From an uncultured Flavobacteriales bacterium (GTDB lineage: Bacteria; Bacteroidota; Bacteroidia; Flavobacteriales_G; Salibacteraceae), in assembly GCA_913062955.1 (NCBI GenBank), contig CAJXZP010000017.1, positions 1-62,346 on the forward strand: a stretch of DNA of 62,346 nucleotides. Direction: 5' to 3'. How positions within the stretch are numbered: the first letter of the stretch is position 1; each line of letters begins with the position of its first letter. This document shows positions 1 to 10,690 of the stretch, piece after piece. Below the pieces are notes generated by a model. The model was not told the DNA's origin. It worked only from the letters and a program-made list of their open reading frames with translations, and did no database searches. Position numbers and translations under genes: made by a program.

Positions 1-157
1 TTCAATACCCATTGGATACAATGCGAACCGTGCCTTCCCAATCGCCATTGCCCTCCCTGTATCAGCGATATTCAATATATAAGTATGTATGCAGCGATGT
101 TCACGGCAATTGTTTGGCTTGCTTTTATTAGTTACACCTATTTCACGAATCGTTCGT

Positions 158-165
158 TACCTTTG
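158..165 (+). promoter_or_regulatory. Bacteroidota -7 promoter box (TACCTTTG)
   Basis: TACCTTTG matches the TAnnTTTG consensus used by the Bacteroidota primary sigma factor. It lies 19 bases before the ATG of the TPR protein at 185. No convincing -33 TTG is seen at the usual 17-23 base spacing, so the call rests on the -7 box and position. Confidence 0.5.
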
Positions 166-184
166 TAACGTGTCAAATATTGTA

Positions 185-2017
185 ATGAACTCAAAACGTA
201 TTATTTTTCTTTTTGTTCTAACCCTTTTATTGGTTGCAACTACCCATTCCGTTACCGCCCAGCGTAAAGGGGATTATCAAATAGCGGAGCAGTATTTTAA
301 ACAAGGAGATTTTGAACGGGCAGCGGAATATTACTTAAAAGTCTACAAACAAACGGGATCCACCGCCTACTTTGACAAATATATTACCGCCCTGAATAAC
401 AATCAAGATTATTCGGGGGCAGAAAAGGCCATCAAAAAACAAATCAGAAAACAGCCTAAACGACTTTCCTTAAGAGTTCAATTAGGGGATATTTATTTTA
501 TCTCAGGAAAGAAAGAATCTGCTACGGAAACCTGGACCAAAGTCATTGACCTATTGGAGGAGAATCAAAACGAAATTGTTACCATAGCCTATCAATTCAC
601 AAAAATTGACCAAGCAGCTTTCGCTTTACAAGCCTATGAACTCGGGAAAGAAAGCATTCCCGGATTTTTCTCCTATTATCCTCAAATGGCCGATTTATAT
701 GGTTTAATTGGTGATTATGGGAAAATGATTGACTTGTATTTAGAACTCATTCGGGTCAACCCAGGCTATCAGCAAACGGTACAAAATTTATTGAATCGCA
801 ACTTTGACTTTACCGATGACAATGTCAACACGCAACTCTTAAAACAAAAGTTATATCAACAAACGAATCAGTTTCCCGACAATCAGATGTATGCGGAAAT
901 GTTGATTTGGTTAAATCTACAACAATCCAATTTCAAAGGTGCTTTTGTTCAAGTTAAAAGTCTGGATAAACGATTTAAAGAAAACGGAAGTCGTTTATTA
1001 AATTTTGCACGAATGGCAAGTAAAAACGAAAAATACAGTATTGCACAAGAAGCGTACGAGACCCTTATTTCCAAAGGGGATTTTCAACCTTATTATGAAA
1101 CCGCAAGAATTGAATTGTTAACGACAAAAAAAGCGGTTTTAGATTATTCCATATCCAGTACCACCAAGCAATACGAAAAACTAAATTCCCAATACCTACA
1201 CACCATTGAGGAGTTTGGTATCGCGGATCACACCGCACCCGCCATCCGAGAAATGGCCCAAATTAATGCGGTTACTCTAAACCAACTTGACTTTGCGATT
1301 GATTGGTTGGTAAGAACTATTGAATCGCCTGGTGTGGCTAAACGAGAAGCCGCTTTATGTAAAATTGCTTTGGGGGATTATTTACTTATGAATAATCAAA
1401 TTTGGGAAGCTGTATTGTATTACATGCAAGCGGAAAAAGCCTTCAAATATGATGCATTGGGAGATGAAGCAAAATTAAAAGCGGCTAAGGTTTATTATTA
1501 TACGGGCGATTTTAACTGGTCTTCTGGAAAATTAAATATCCTGAAAGGGTCCACCTCAAAGCTCATCAGTAATGATGCCTTGTATTTATCCAATTTAATA
1601 ACCGACAACACCACTACCGACACCAATTTACATCCTATGCAAATGTATGCGCAGGCCGATTTATGGTTTGTTCAACATCGCTATGAAAAAGCGTATTCCA
1701 AATTAGATAGTTTACAGGAATTTTATCCGGACCATTCGCTGGCAGATGAAGTATTGTTTCAAAAGTACAAGATTAGATTTGCGCAAAAAGAGTATGAACA
1801 GGCAGCCATTGAGCTAACTCAGATAATGGATTATTACAGTACGGATATTTTGGGGGACGATGCCATTTTCAAATTGGCTGAACTCTACGAAATCCATCTA
1901 TCGGATACCGAAAAAGCGATGCAGTATTACCTACTACTCATGACCGATTACCAAGATTCTGTTTTTGTCACCGAGGCTAGAAAACGTTACCGAAAATTAA
2001 GGGGTGATTCTGCTTAA
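185..2017 (+). CDS. Exported tetratricopeptide-repeat protein
   Basis: A 610-residue protein with an N-terminal signal peptide (MNSKRIIF, hydrophobic core, cleavage near VTAQ), so it is exported to the periplasm or outer membrane. The body is made of helical TPR-like repeats (for example the AEQYFKQGDFERAAEYYLKVY and AALCKIALGDYLLMNN regions) ending with repeats of the YEQAAIELTQIMDYY type. Such proteins are scaffolds rather than enzymes. The reading frame is open 32 codons further upstream, but ATG 185 is chosen because it gives a proper signal peptide and follows a -7 box at a sensible distance. It converges on asd with only 35 bases between the stops. The partner and exact role cannot be read from the sequence. 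Confidence 0.85.
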   Translation: MNSKRIIFLFVLTLLLVATTHSVTAQRKGDYQIAEQYFKQGDFERAAEYYLKVYKQTGSTAYFDKYITALNNNQDYSGAEKAIKKQIRKQPKRLSLRVQLGDIYFISGKKESATETWTKVIDLLEENQNEIVTIAYQFTKIDQAAFALQAYELGKESIPGFFSYYPQMADLYGLIGDYGKMIDLYLELIRVNPGYQQTVQNLLNRNFDFTDDNVNTQLLKQKLYQQTNQFPDNQMYAEMLIWLNLQQSNFKGAFVQVKSLDKRFKENGSRLLNFARMASKNEKYSIAQEAYETLISKGDFQPYYETARIELLTTKKAVLDYSISSTTKQYEKLNSQYLHTIEEFGIADHTAPAIREMAQINAVTLNQLDFAIDWLVRTIESPGVAKREAALCKIALGDYLLMNNQIWEAVLYYMQAEKAFKYDALGDEAKLKAAKVYYYTGDFNWSSGKLNILKGSTSKLISNDALYLSNLITDNTTTDTNLHPMQMYAQADLWFVQHRYEKAYSKLDSLQEFYPDHSLADEVLFQKYKIRFAQKEYEQAAIELTQIMDYYSTDILGDDAIFKLAELYEIHLSDTEKAMQYYLLLMTDYQDSVFVTEARKRYRKLRGDSA

Positions 2018-2052
2018 GGAACCACCCTCTTGTAATTCCTAATTCTTTTTAG

Positions 2053-3042
2053 CTACACCAAGTTATTCTCCAACAAATATTCGGCAATTTGAATGGTATT
2101 TGTTGCGGCCCCTTTTCTTAAGTTATCCGCAACAACCCACATATTTAACGTTTTTGGTTGACTTTCATCTCTACGTAATCTACCTACGAAAACCTCATCT
2201 TTATTATGCGCATATTTAGGCATCGGATAGGTATTGGTTTCTGGACTATCCTGTAAAATCAAACCTTCCGTTTCATGAATGATTTTACGGACATCACTAA
2301 TTTCAAATTCCTGTTTAAATTCTACATTAATCGCTTCCGAATGTCCTCCTTCCAAGGGTACTCGAACAGCTGTAGCTGTAATGGCTAAGGAATTATCGCC
2401 CAAAATTTTGCGGGGTTCATTCACCAATTTCATTTCTTCCTTGGTGTAATCATTTTCTAAAAACACATCACAATGAGGTAAACAGTTTTTATCAATGGAA
2501 TACGGGTAAGCCATTTCACCCTTCACGCCATTCCGTTCATTTTCCATTTGTTGAACAGCCGCTTTTCCGGAACCAGAAATGGACTGATAGGTAGACACAA
2601 TGATTCGTTTAATACCGTATTTCACCTTCAAAGGAGCCAATGCCATCACCAGTTGAATAGTGGAGCAATTGGGATTCGCAATAATCTTATCTTCTTTGGT
2701 TAGTAGATCGGCATTAATTTCAGGAACAATTAATTTGTTTTCTGGATGCATTCTAAAAGCGGAAGAATTGTCGATAACCGTTGTCCCTACGGCTGAAAAT
2801 TGAGGTGCGAACTCCAACGAAATCTCTCCCCCCGCAGAAAACAATGCAATCTCCGGTTGGGCAGCAATAGCGTCTTGCATCGAAACAATCTTTACCTGTT
2901 TACCCCTAAAGGTAATTTCCTTACCCGTAGACTTTTCGGAAGCCACAGGCAACAACACGTCAAATTTCACATTTCGTTCTTCCAATAACTGAAGCATCAC
3001 TCTTCCCACCATTCCGGTAGCTCCTACAACGGCAATTTTCAT
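2053..3042 (-). CDS. asd: Aspartate-semialdehyde dehydrogenase
   Basis: Cytosolic enzyme that reduces aspartyl-4-phosphate to aspartate-4-semialdehyde with NADPH. This is the branch point to lysine/diaminopimelate, threonine and methionine. The 329-residue product starts MKIAVVGATGMVG, the Rossmann NADP-binding glycine loop (residues 1-13), and contains NPNCSTIQ with the catalytic Cys near residue 126. RxPxxxGHS near residue 240 carries the base His. Length is normal for the family. An in-frame start 13 codons upstream is possible, but the ATG at 3042 begins exactly at the Rossmann strand. A one-mismatch -7 box (TATACTTG on the minus strand, 3061-3068) lies 18 bases upstream. It stands alone, convergent with the TPR gene. 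Confidence 0.95.
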   Translation of the reverse strand: MKIAVVGATGMVGRVMLQLLEERNVKFDVLLPVASEKSTGKEITFRGKQVKIVSMQDAIAAQPEIALFSAGGEISLEFAPQFSAVGTTVIDNSSAFRMHPENKLIVPEINADLLTKEDKIIANPNCSTIQLVMALAPLKVKYGIKRIIVSTYQSISGSGKAAVQQMENERNGVKGEMAYPYSIDKNCLPHCDVFLENDYTKEEMKLVNEPRKILGDNSLAITATAVRVPLEGGHSEAINVEFKQEFEISDVRKIIHETEGLILQDSPETNTYPMPKYAHNKDEVFVGRLRRDESQPKTLNMWVVADNLRKGAATNTIQIAEYLLENNLV

Positions 3043-3227
3043 TTTTTTATAAATTTTGTGCAAGTATAACCTTTCTTTCAAGAAATGGAATCTAATTATT
3101 TAGGGTATCATAGCCCTTATAAACAGGTAGGAAAAACAAAATCACCCACCCATTAAAACCTATTCCTATTTATTTCTACATTTATGCAACGGACCTCCAT
3201 TAATATCAGTCTATTATTTCAAGTATC

Positions 3228-3235
3228 TACCTTTG
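3228..3235 (+). promoter_or_regulatory. -7 promoter box (TACCTTTG)
   Basis: Exact TAnnTTTG match 35 bases before the ATG at 3271. It is the likely promoter of the outer-membrane barrel gene. The -33 element is not clear. Confidence 0.5.
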
Positions 3236-3270
3236 TGAGGTATTTGCGCACTTTAACAACATAAATTGTC

Positions 3271-4131
3271 ATGAAAAAAATCTATACACTCGCATGCATT
3301 CTTAGTTTAAGTTCTTGGGTAATGGCTCAAGAAACAAATGAAAATGTTCCTGAAATCCCCCAACCCGTTCAAGTCACCAAAGATACTTCTGAAGTACATA
3401 TGAACGGTAAAAAGATCATCATCATTACCAACGAAACAAATAGATCTAATAAATCAGAACCCTCTACCAAAACAGTTTCCATATTTTCGACCCAGCGAAA
3501 CCGGGTTTGGCAAGGATTCGAAATTGGATTTACGGGAGTGAGTTATTCCAAAGATTTTGATACCGACATACCAGCCGGTTTGGAGTACTTTGAGGTCATT
3601 GAATCCAACTCTATCAATTGGGCCATTAACCCCTTTGAATTAGATGTACGTATCATTGGGGAGTATGTGAAATTTTCTACGGGAATTGGGTACTTGGCAA
3701 AAAACTTCACTTTAGCGAACAACTATCACCTATACAAAGCAACAGATGGAGTAACCAGAGGCTTTCAAGACCCAGATAAACAATTGGAAAGAAATCGTTT
3801 CAGAACCGGATACATCACCTTTCCGGCAATGTTATATTTTAATACGGATCCGCATCCACAACGGGCATTTAGAATTGCCGGGGGAGTTGTATTTGGAACT
3901 AGAATATTTGAAGCATACCGTTTAAAACATCAAGAAAACGGGCACAACACCCGTGAAAAATACAATGGAGAATTTAATGCCAATCCCATGATGTTGGATA
4001 TGCGCGGCTTAATTGGTTACGGAGGATTTAACATTTATGCAACCTATGCTACAATGAGCTTATTCAATCCCGGTTTTGGACCCGAAGTATATCCGTATAC
4101 CATTGGGATTTCATTCATCAACAATTATTAA
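3271..4131 (+). CDS. Outer-membrane beta-barrel-like protein
   Basis: 286 residues with a clear signal peptide (MKKIYTLACILSLSSWVMAQ). A low-complexity segment rich in T, S and N follows (about 21-75). From about residue 85 come alternating aromatic/hydrophobic strands (WQGFEIGFTGVSYS, VKFSTGIGYLAKNF, TGYITFPAMLYF, GFNIYATYATMSLF) and a C-terminal strand ending IGISFINNY, typical of a small outer-membrane barrel. This resembles the generic Bacteroidota porin-like/PorT-type barrels, but no specific family is assigned. It is followed by, and slightly overlaps, a small membrane protein and then a strong terminator. Function unknown. Confidence 0.75.
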   Translation: MKKIYTLACILSLSSWVMAQETNENVPEIPQPVQVTKDTSEVHMNGKKIIIITNETNRSNKSEPSTKTVSIFSTQRNRVWQGFEIGFTGVSYSKDFDTDIPAGLEYFEVIESNSINWAINPFELDVRIIGEYVKFSTGIGYLAKNFTLANNYHLYKATDGVTRGFQDPDKQLERNRFRTGYITFPAMLYFNTDPHPQRAFRIAGGVVFGTRIFEAYRLKHQENGHNTREKYNGEFNANPMMLDMRGLIGYGGFNIYATYATMSLFNPGFGPEVYPYTIGISFINNY

Positions 4132-4300
4132 AAAAATCAGTAAACCTTTAGGAATCATAGCTGGCTTAATTCTGTTAGCATTCGTACCGGTATACTTTAA
4201 CTACTATGGCATTAAAGACGCCATAATTGCTATTATTGGAGGATTAATGGGGGGAGGTATAGCGGACTGGTTATACCGTAAACGGAATAAAAAAAAATAG
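4103..4300 (+). CDS. Small two-helix membrane protein, start uncertain
   Basis: A 65-residue product in another frame overlapping the end of the barrel gene by 29 bases. It has two hydrophobic segments (GIIAGLILLAFVPVYF and AIIAIIGGLMGGGIADWLY) and a very basic tail (RKRNKKK), consistent with an inner-membrane protein with a cytoplasmic tail. No ATG is available. TTG at 4103 is proposed, TTG at 4076 is possible, and an ATT start at 4124 or 4127 just before the barrel stop cannot be excluded. The overlap, shared direction and common terminator (4364-4403) suggest translational coupling with the barrel gene. I do not recognise a family. Confidence 0.5.
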   Translation: MGFHSSTIIKKISKPLGIIAGLILLAFVPVYFNYYGIKDAIIAIIGGLMGGGIADWLYRKRNKKK

Positions 4301-4363
4301 GCTCACCTATATTATATCCGGAAATGGATGATATATAAAGCGAAATAACGATTGCGTTTTGAT

Positions 4364-4403
4364 AAAAAAGGCCTTATTTCCATATGGAAACAAGGCCTTT
4401 TTT
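4364..4403 (+). terminator. Intrinsic terminator
   Basis: Hairpin with arms GGCCTT / AAGGCC and TTTCC / GGAAA separated by a single-base mismatch, an ATAT loop, and flanking A and T runs. It ends the 3271-4300 transcript and could also work leftwards. Confidence 0.85.
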
Positions 4404-4523
4404 ACAAATACAATTTTAAGGGTATTCCATAGTAAAACCCTAATCTAACCCACTCATTAATAACAAGATCATGAATTAAATAAAAAAAATGATTTTTGGT
4501 TATTAGTAGCCGTAAAAAATCAC

Positions 4524-4531
4524 TACTTTTG
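4524..4531 (+). promoter_or_regulatory. -7 promoter box of atpD (TACTTTTG)
   Basis: Exact TAnnTTTG match 45 bases before the atpD ATG. A TTTG at 4495-4498 could serve as -33 but is 25 bases away, longer than usual. The extended string TACTTTTGCCGCCT is shared base for base with the leuS promoter at 19987. Confidence 0.65.
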
Positions 4532-4564
4532 CCGCCTCAAATTGAAACTGATTTTTAATTATAA

Positions 4565-6085
<1,521 letters not shown>

Positions 6086-6098
6086 TAAATTCAAGAAT

Positions 6099-6386
6099 AT
6101 GCAATTAGATATTCTAACACCAGAAAGAAAGCTATACAGCGGAGAAATTACATACGTTGAAATGCCGGGTATCGATGGATACTTTGGGGTTTTAGCAGAA
6201 CATGCTCCAATGATTTCGGCACTTAAAGCTGGTCAAATTACTGTGGATCAAGTGAACGCAATTTCACCAGATGCGGATGCTACGAATACTTTTATTGAAG
6301 AGGCTAAAAACAAACGTTTTAGTCTGGATGTTAAAGGTGGTGTAGTTGAAATTTTCCACAATAAGGTAATTGTTCTTTTGGACTAA
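6099..6386 (+). CDS. atpC: F1F0 ATP synthase subunit epsilon
   Basis: Epsilon subunit of the F1 central stalk, coupling gamma rotation to the c-ring and damping ATP hydrolysis. At 95 residues it is the short form: the N-terminal beta-sandwich is complete (MQLDILTPERKLYSGE, MPGIDGYFGVLAEHAPMISAL, and the closing GGVVEIFHNKVIVLLD). The C-terminal helical hairpin that acts as the inhibitory arm in E. coli is missing, as commonly seen in Bacteroidota. It lies 13 bases after atpD in the same operon and is followed by a bidirectional terminator shared with the convergent rsmA. Confidence 0.95.
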   Translation: MQLDILTPERKLYSGEITYVEMPGIDGYFGVLAEHAPMISALKAGQITVDQVNAISPDADATNTFIEEAKNKRFSLDVKGGVVEIFHNKVIVLLD

Positions 6387-6404
6387 TACTTTATTTCACA
6401 AAAC

Positions 6405-6436
6405 AAAAAAGGGGATGTAAATACATCCCCTTTTTT
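6405..6436. terminator. Bidirectional terminator between atpC and rsmA
   Basis: Perfect 9-bp stem GGGGATGTA / TACATCCCC with a two-base loop, flanked by six A and seven T. It works for atpC on the plus strand and for rsmA on the minus strand. Confidence 0.9.
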
Positions 6437-6454
6437 TATGCCCATTTATTAGAT

Positions 6455-7255
6455 CTACTCACTCGTAATATTTGACGATTGGGACACATCATACAATAAT
6501 TGTGTAATCTCCAAAAACTGTTCTACGTCTAATTGCTCCGGTCTTTGCCCTACATATTTTTCTGGTAATTCTACTTTGAATTCGTTCAACATCGATTTTA
6601 AGGAATTACGTAAAGTTTTCCGTCTTTGTCCAAAGGATGTTTTAACCACTCGCTTATAGAACTTTTCAGGAAAAGGTAATTCGGTTCGTTTATTACGTGT
6701 TAAACGAATAACACCTGAATTTACTTTAGGTGGGGGATCAAAGTTCTCTGGTCCTACCGAAAATAAATATTCAATATCATACCATGTTTGAAGCAAAACA
6801 CTCGTTAATCCATATTGTTTATTACCCGGTTTCGAAGCAATTCTAACCGCCACTTCCTTTTGAAACATCCCCGAACACTCTACAATTTGATCTTTGTTCT
6901 CAAAAACCTTAAACATAATCTGAGTGGAAATGTTATACGGATAGTTTCCTATCAGCGCAATTTTCTCCTCGGTAATATCACTAATTCGCATATGCAAGAA
7001 ATCGCCTTCAATAATCCGATCTCCTAGCGCCTTAAAGTTTTTTCTTAAATACACAATCGACTCCGTATCGATATCAATCACGGTTAAATTTTCACCATGA
7101 ATAGGCATCAACACTTTGGTCAATACGCCCGTTCCAGGGCCAATTTCCAAAACCTTAGTAAAGTTTTTACTTTGTAAACTAGTCGCGATATCGCTGGCTA
7201 TTTTATCGTTGGTTAAAAAGTGTTGCCCTAGATGTTTTTTTGCTCTTACTTTCAT
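6455..7255 (-). CDS. rsmA: 16S rRNA (adenine1518-N6/adenine1519-N6)-dimethyltransferase
   Basis: KsgA/RsmA dimethylates two adjacent adenines in the 3' terminal helix of 16S rRNA with S-adenosylmethionine, a late step in small-subunit maturation. 266 residues. The family N-terminus KKHLGQHFLTN is at residues 6-16, the SAM-binding loop LEIGPGTGVLT at about 36-46, and the target-adenine motif GNYPYNIS (variant of NLPY) at about 102-109. A positively charged RR/K-rich helix (FGQRRKTLRNSL) follows. The start codon overlaps the stop of the upstream DUF4286 gene by one base (TAATG), indicating coupled translation. Confidence 0.96.
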   Translation of the reverse strand: MKVRAKKHLGQHFLTNDKIASDIATSLQSKNFTKVLEIGPGTGVLTKVLMPIHGENLTVIDIDTESIVYLRKNFKALGDRIIEGDFLHMRISDITEEKIALIGNYPYNISTQIMFKVFENKDQIVECSGMFQKEVAVRIASKPGNKQYGLTSVLLQTWYDIEYLFSVGPENFDPPPKVNSGVIRLTRNKRTELPFPEKFYKRVVKTSFGQRRKTLRNSLKSMLNEFKVELPEKYVGQRPEQLDVEQFLEITQLLYDVSQSSNITSE

Positions 7256-7554
7256 TACACGACCTCTAAAAGTGTTCTAAATGCAACGAAATGATCTTTG
7301 TATCGTTGCGTATGTTTTATTTGCAATACAGGTGCAAATTGCTCTTGATACGCTTCTAGTTTTTCCAAACTTTCACAATGGTATTGAATCGAATAATTAG
7401 TTCCCTCCTCATCTTCTACCAAAACTTTAGAAAAAACGCGTTCGGTAAACATTCCGGTATCCATCACTTCTGGAATATGAACTTCCTTCATCCATTTTAG
7501 CCAGTCGTCATGTTTTTCATTCGAAATCTTTACCGTTACATTATAAATAATCAT
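7255..7554 (-). CDS. DUF4286 family protein
   Basis: A 99-residue small cytosolic protein. The first strand, MIIYNVTVKISNEKHDDWLKW, and the following HIPEVMDTGMFTE segment match what I recall of the Bacteroidota DUF4286 family, an alpha-beta-barrel (ferredoxin-like) fold often next to rsmA. No catalytic residues are evident. It is first in a two-gene operon with rsmA (one-base overlap). A near-consensus -7 box (CACCTTTG on the minus strand, 7572-7579) lies 17 bases upstream. Function unknown; the constant neighbour suggests a link to ribosome biogenesis, which is an inference. Confidence 0.85.
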   Translation of the reverse strand: MIIYNVTVKISNEKHDDWLKWMKEVHIPEVMDTGMFTERVFSKVLVEDEEGTNYSIQYHCESLEKLEAYQEQFAPVLQIKHTQRYKDHFVAFRTLLEVV

Positions 7555-7619
7555 GCTTTTGATTTAAGCTGCAAAGGTGGCAATTACAAACGGTTAAGCC
7601 CGCATCACGAGGGAATATT

Positions 7620-8486
7620 TTAGCTATCGTAAAAACGGTATTTCAATTTAGTAATCTTGATTTCCTGTGATTTTAATTCTTTTCGTAAAATGGCGACCAT
7701 TAACCCATCTTCATACAAATACTCATAGCGATAAATAAGTGCTGCATCAATCCACAAATGAGCGACCTGAAGTATACCGTGACCATCATATTCCATCACA
7801 TACTTTTCTTCCCTACGGGTAAGCTCTCGGATATTTCTTGCGAAGGAAATCAATAAGTCACCCTCATATCCATAATCGGTGGAGGAACGATGAACCCCAT
7901 GAATAAAACGTGCCCGTGTATTTGTGACCCTACCCTGCTCGTCCAAATCCACGACTTCATATTTGTACGTTAGATTTTCATCATTCAGGTAAAATCGTTT
8001 AAACTGCCTATCGGAAAACTTTTCATAGGTGAATATTTCTTGAGAAATTAAGTGGGCATCATGGACATTTGAAATTTCCTTTTTTTCGACTAGACCATCT
8101 GGGGTATACTGAAAAGAGGCCAATTCATTCCGACCTTCAAACCGCAAATGAACCGTAGCCAAACGCCCTTTTCGATCTACAAAATACGACTTGATTTTAC
8201 ACGAACCCGAAGGAGCGTACTCCATATATTTTGAAACATTACCGAGTGCATCAAATTCAAAAACCTGATGTTGCTGCGTTTTTCTCAAGGTTCTATTTGG
8301 CATTTTATACATCACTACCGTTTGAATGGATTGCACATTCATCCTATCGATAAAATCTGGATTATAAAAAGGGTACGCCTGTAAAACAGGAGCCGAATGA
8401 ATATCTAACTGTTGCGATACCCCCATGGAACTACATAGCCAACCAGATACGAAAAGAAGTATCCCTAAAAAATGATTATTTGGCAT
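7620..8486 (-). CDS. Exported hypothetical protein, YD-repeat-like
   Basis: 288 residues with a signal peptide (MPNNHFLGILLFVSGWLCSSMGVSQQ). The mature part consists of short strands with recurrent xY-x-D-x-x-G spacing (FEFDALGNVSKYMEY, YTPDGLVEKKEI, VVDLDEQGRVTN, MEYDGHGILQVAHL). This resembles RHS/YD-type or toxin_WG-like beta-hairpin repeats in secreted Bacteroidota proteins. It starts three bases after the stop of the YyaL-like lipoprotein and is therefore probably in the same transcript. No known family could be named. Location is periplasm or cell surface. Confidence 0.65.
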   Translation of the reverse strand: MPNNHFLGILLFVSGWLCSSMGVSQQLDIHSAPVLQAYPFYNPDFIDRMNVQSIQTVVMYKMPNRTLRKTQQHQVFEFDALGNVSKYMEYAPSGSCKIKSYFVDRKGRLATVHLRFEGRNELASFQYTPDGLVEKKEISNVHDAHLISQEIFTYEKFSDRQFKRFYLNDENLTYKYEVVDLDEQGRVTNTRARFIHGVHRSSTDYGYEGDLLISFARNIRELTRREEKYVMEYDGHGILQVAHLWIDAALIYRYEYLYEDGLMVAILRKELKSQEIKITKLKYRFYDS

Positions 8487-8489
8487 ATC

Positions 8490-10619
8490 CTACTTAATCT
8501 GTTTAAAGGCTTCTTCCACGTCCATAGTAGGCATTTGACATGCCTTATTGACACATACATAATAGAAAGTTTCCCGCGCCATATATTTCCCCTGTAATAA
8601 TGGGATTTCGGAATCCCCACGACTTCCCAATACCAATTTATTGGGAATATACGTTCTTTCCAGTGCTTTACGTTTTTCCAATGCTTGGGGACCCACAATG
8701 GCTACCTCGTAAAGAGGATAAACTTGCTTTAGCATCAAATTACCCCAATGAGAATATCCGGAACCATAAGATGCCATTTGTCCTTGAATATTATTCAACA
8801 TGGTTTCACTTATTTCCAACATTTTGTGATCATCGTAAATGGAGCCTACCAAAAACAATCCATTGGCTAAAGAAGCATTGGAACTCGGAATAACATTATC
8901 ACTAATATCCATTTTCCGGGCAATCAATTCCGGATCCAAGTCGGAGGTAAAATAAAACATACCACTTTCATTATCATAAAAGTGCACGATGGAATACTCC
9001 GACAATTTTTTAGCTTCTTCCAACCAATAACTATCAAAGGTAGCTTCATACATACGTACAAAAGCTTCGATAGTTAACGAATAATCCTCCAAAAAACCAT
9101 TAATGCTTGAGGTTCCATTTTTATAATTATGAAATAATCCGCCATCTTTTTTTCGTTGCGTTTCGGCAATAAACCGTCCTGTTTTCTTAGCCGAATTCAG
9201 AAATTCCACCTCATCAAAGGCGATATAAGCATCAATCAATCCTTTCATCATAATCGCATTCCAGGAGGTTAAACTTTTATCGTCTAAACCCGGATGAATA
9301 CGTCCTTCTCTATGTTTTAACAATTTCTTATTCGCTCTAGAAACCGTTTCTTTTAGCTGATCCTCTTTCATTTCTAATTGCGCAGCTAACGACACATCGG
9401 TTAATTGACGTAAGGGAATATTATTTCCATGTTCCCAAAGGGCTTTACCTCCCAAATTATAGTACATTTTCATTACCTCATAATCGGCACCCACCACTGA
9501 TTTAAACTCGGCATTCGTCCATACATAGTATTTTCCTTCCTCCCCATCACTATCGGCATCTAACGAGGAATAAAAGATGCCCTTCCCATTGGACAATTCC
9601 CGTTGACAAAAAGCGATAGAAGCCGCTACTATTTCTTTATATAATGGATTCTTAAATCGAGTATACGCTTCCGAATACAAAGAAATTAGTTGTCCGTTAT
9701 CGTACAGCATTTTCTCAAAATGAGGGACCTTCCAGTACTTATCGGTCGAATACCTGGTGAACCCCCCACCAATTTGATCGTACAATCCACCAAAAGCCAT
9801 TTTATTAAGGGTCAGTTCCACATGCGCTTCCACCTCGGCATGATTCCCTAATGTGCCGTACCGCATTAAAAACTGCAAATTATTCGGCAAGGGAAACTTT
9901 GGTGCTCTTTGGGTCCCCCCTTCTTGGGGATCAAATTGCGATTTCCACTGGTCCACCATTTCATCCAAGGTTCCCAATTCAAAACCAGAAGTTAGGGTGT
10001 TTTTAATAATCAATTCACTTTGCTTCACCCCATCGGTTAAATTCTGCGCATATTCACGCACCTTCTCTGGATGGGTAGTGTATTCTTCGGAGATACGTTT
10101 CAATAATTCCATCCATTGTTCTCGCCTAAAATACGTACCCCCATAAAATGGTTTTCCATCGGGTAAAGCAAAGCAGTTTAATGGCCATCCCCCTCTACCT
10201 GTCATTAATTGAACGGCATTCATATAGATTTGATCAATATCTTGACGCTCTTCTCTATCTACCTTAATACATACAAAATTGTCGTTCATTAATTGCGCCA
10301 CTGCTTCATCTTCAAAGCTTTCATGCTCCATTACATGACACCAATGGCAAGCCGCGTAACCGATACTAATCAGAAGTAATTTATTTTCAGATTTGGCTTT
10401 ATTCAAGGCCTCTTCTCCCCAGGGGTACCAATTCACCGGATTATGAGCGTGTTGTAATAAGTAGGGACTCGACTCCTTAATTAAATGATTGGTATGTGCA
10501 TGTTGTTCTTCCACTTTTTCGTTTTCTTGGCTCTGACAGCTAAAATTCAAAAATAATATACTCCCATAAATCAAAGTGAGTAAGCCACCTGTTGTTACTT
10601 TTTTCACTAAACTTGTCAT
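8490..10619 (-). CDS. YyaL/SPATA20-type thioredoxin-domain lipoprotein (DUF255)
   Basis: 709 residues. The N-terminus has a hydrophobic segment ending FLNFSC, a lipobox, so the protein is probably a lipoprotein. Residues about 45-200 are a thioredoxin-like DUF255 domain with the family block [17 protein letters not shown] and the [10 protein letters not shown] motif (CxxC type). The rest is an alpha/alpha-barrel like N-acylglucosamine 2-epimerases/six-hairpin glycosidases (GGIYDQIGGG-type segment, [36 protein letters not shown]). The enzymatic activity of the family is unsettled. Most homologues I know are cytosolic, so the lipobox is a feature worth noting. An unknown exported protein follows three bases downstream. 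Confidence 0.88.
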   Translation of the reverse strand: MTSLVKKVTTGGLLTLIYGSILFLNFSCQSQENEKVEEQHAHTNHLIKESSPYLLQHAHNPVNWYPWGEEALNKAKSENKLLLISIGYAACHWCHVMEHESFEDEAVAQLMNDNFVCIKVDREERQDIDQIYMNAVQLMTGRGGWPLNCFALPDGKPFYGGTYFRREQWMELLKRISEEYTTHPEKVREYAQNLTDGVKQSELIIKNTLTSGFELGTLDEMVDQWKSQFDPQEGGTQRAPKFPLPNNLQFLMRYGTLGNHAEVEAHVELTLNKMAFGGLYDQIGGGFTRYSTDKYWKVPHFEKMLYDNGQLISLYSEAYTRFKNPLYKEIVAASIAFCQRELSNGKGIFYSSLDADSDGEEGKYYVWTNAEFKSVVGADYEVMKMYYNLGGKALWEHGNNIPLRQLTDVSLAAQLEMKEDQLKETVSRANKKLLKHREGRIHPGLDDKSLTSWNAIMMKGLIDAYIAFDEVEFLNSAKKTGRFIAETQRKKDGGLFHNYKNGTSSINGFLEDYSLTIEAFVRMYEATFDSYWLEEAKKLSEYSIVHFYDNESGMFYFTSDLDPELIARKMDISDNVIPSSNASLANGLFLVGSIYDDHKMLEISETMLNNIQGQMASYGSGYSHWGNLMLKQVYPLYEVAIVGPQALEKRKALERTYIPNKLVLGSRGDSEIPLLQGKYMARETFYYVCVNKACQMPTMDVEEAFKQIK

Positions 10620-10690
10620 TTAATACCTTTCAAAATTTAAATCTACTTACGTTGGTCAATATCGGCAAAAATACACACAAAAAACTGCGG

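Noticed and set aside
1-88. A partial protein-coding fragment at the left edge
   Set aside because: Several short frames are open on both strands (for example a minus-strand reading NIADTGRAMAIGKARF) but none shows a recognisable domain or start, so nothing is annotated.
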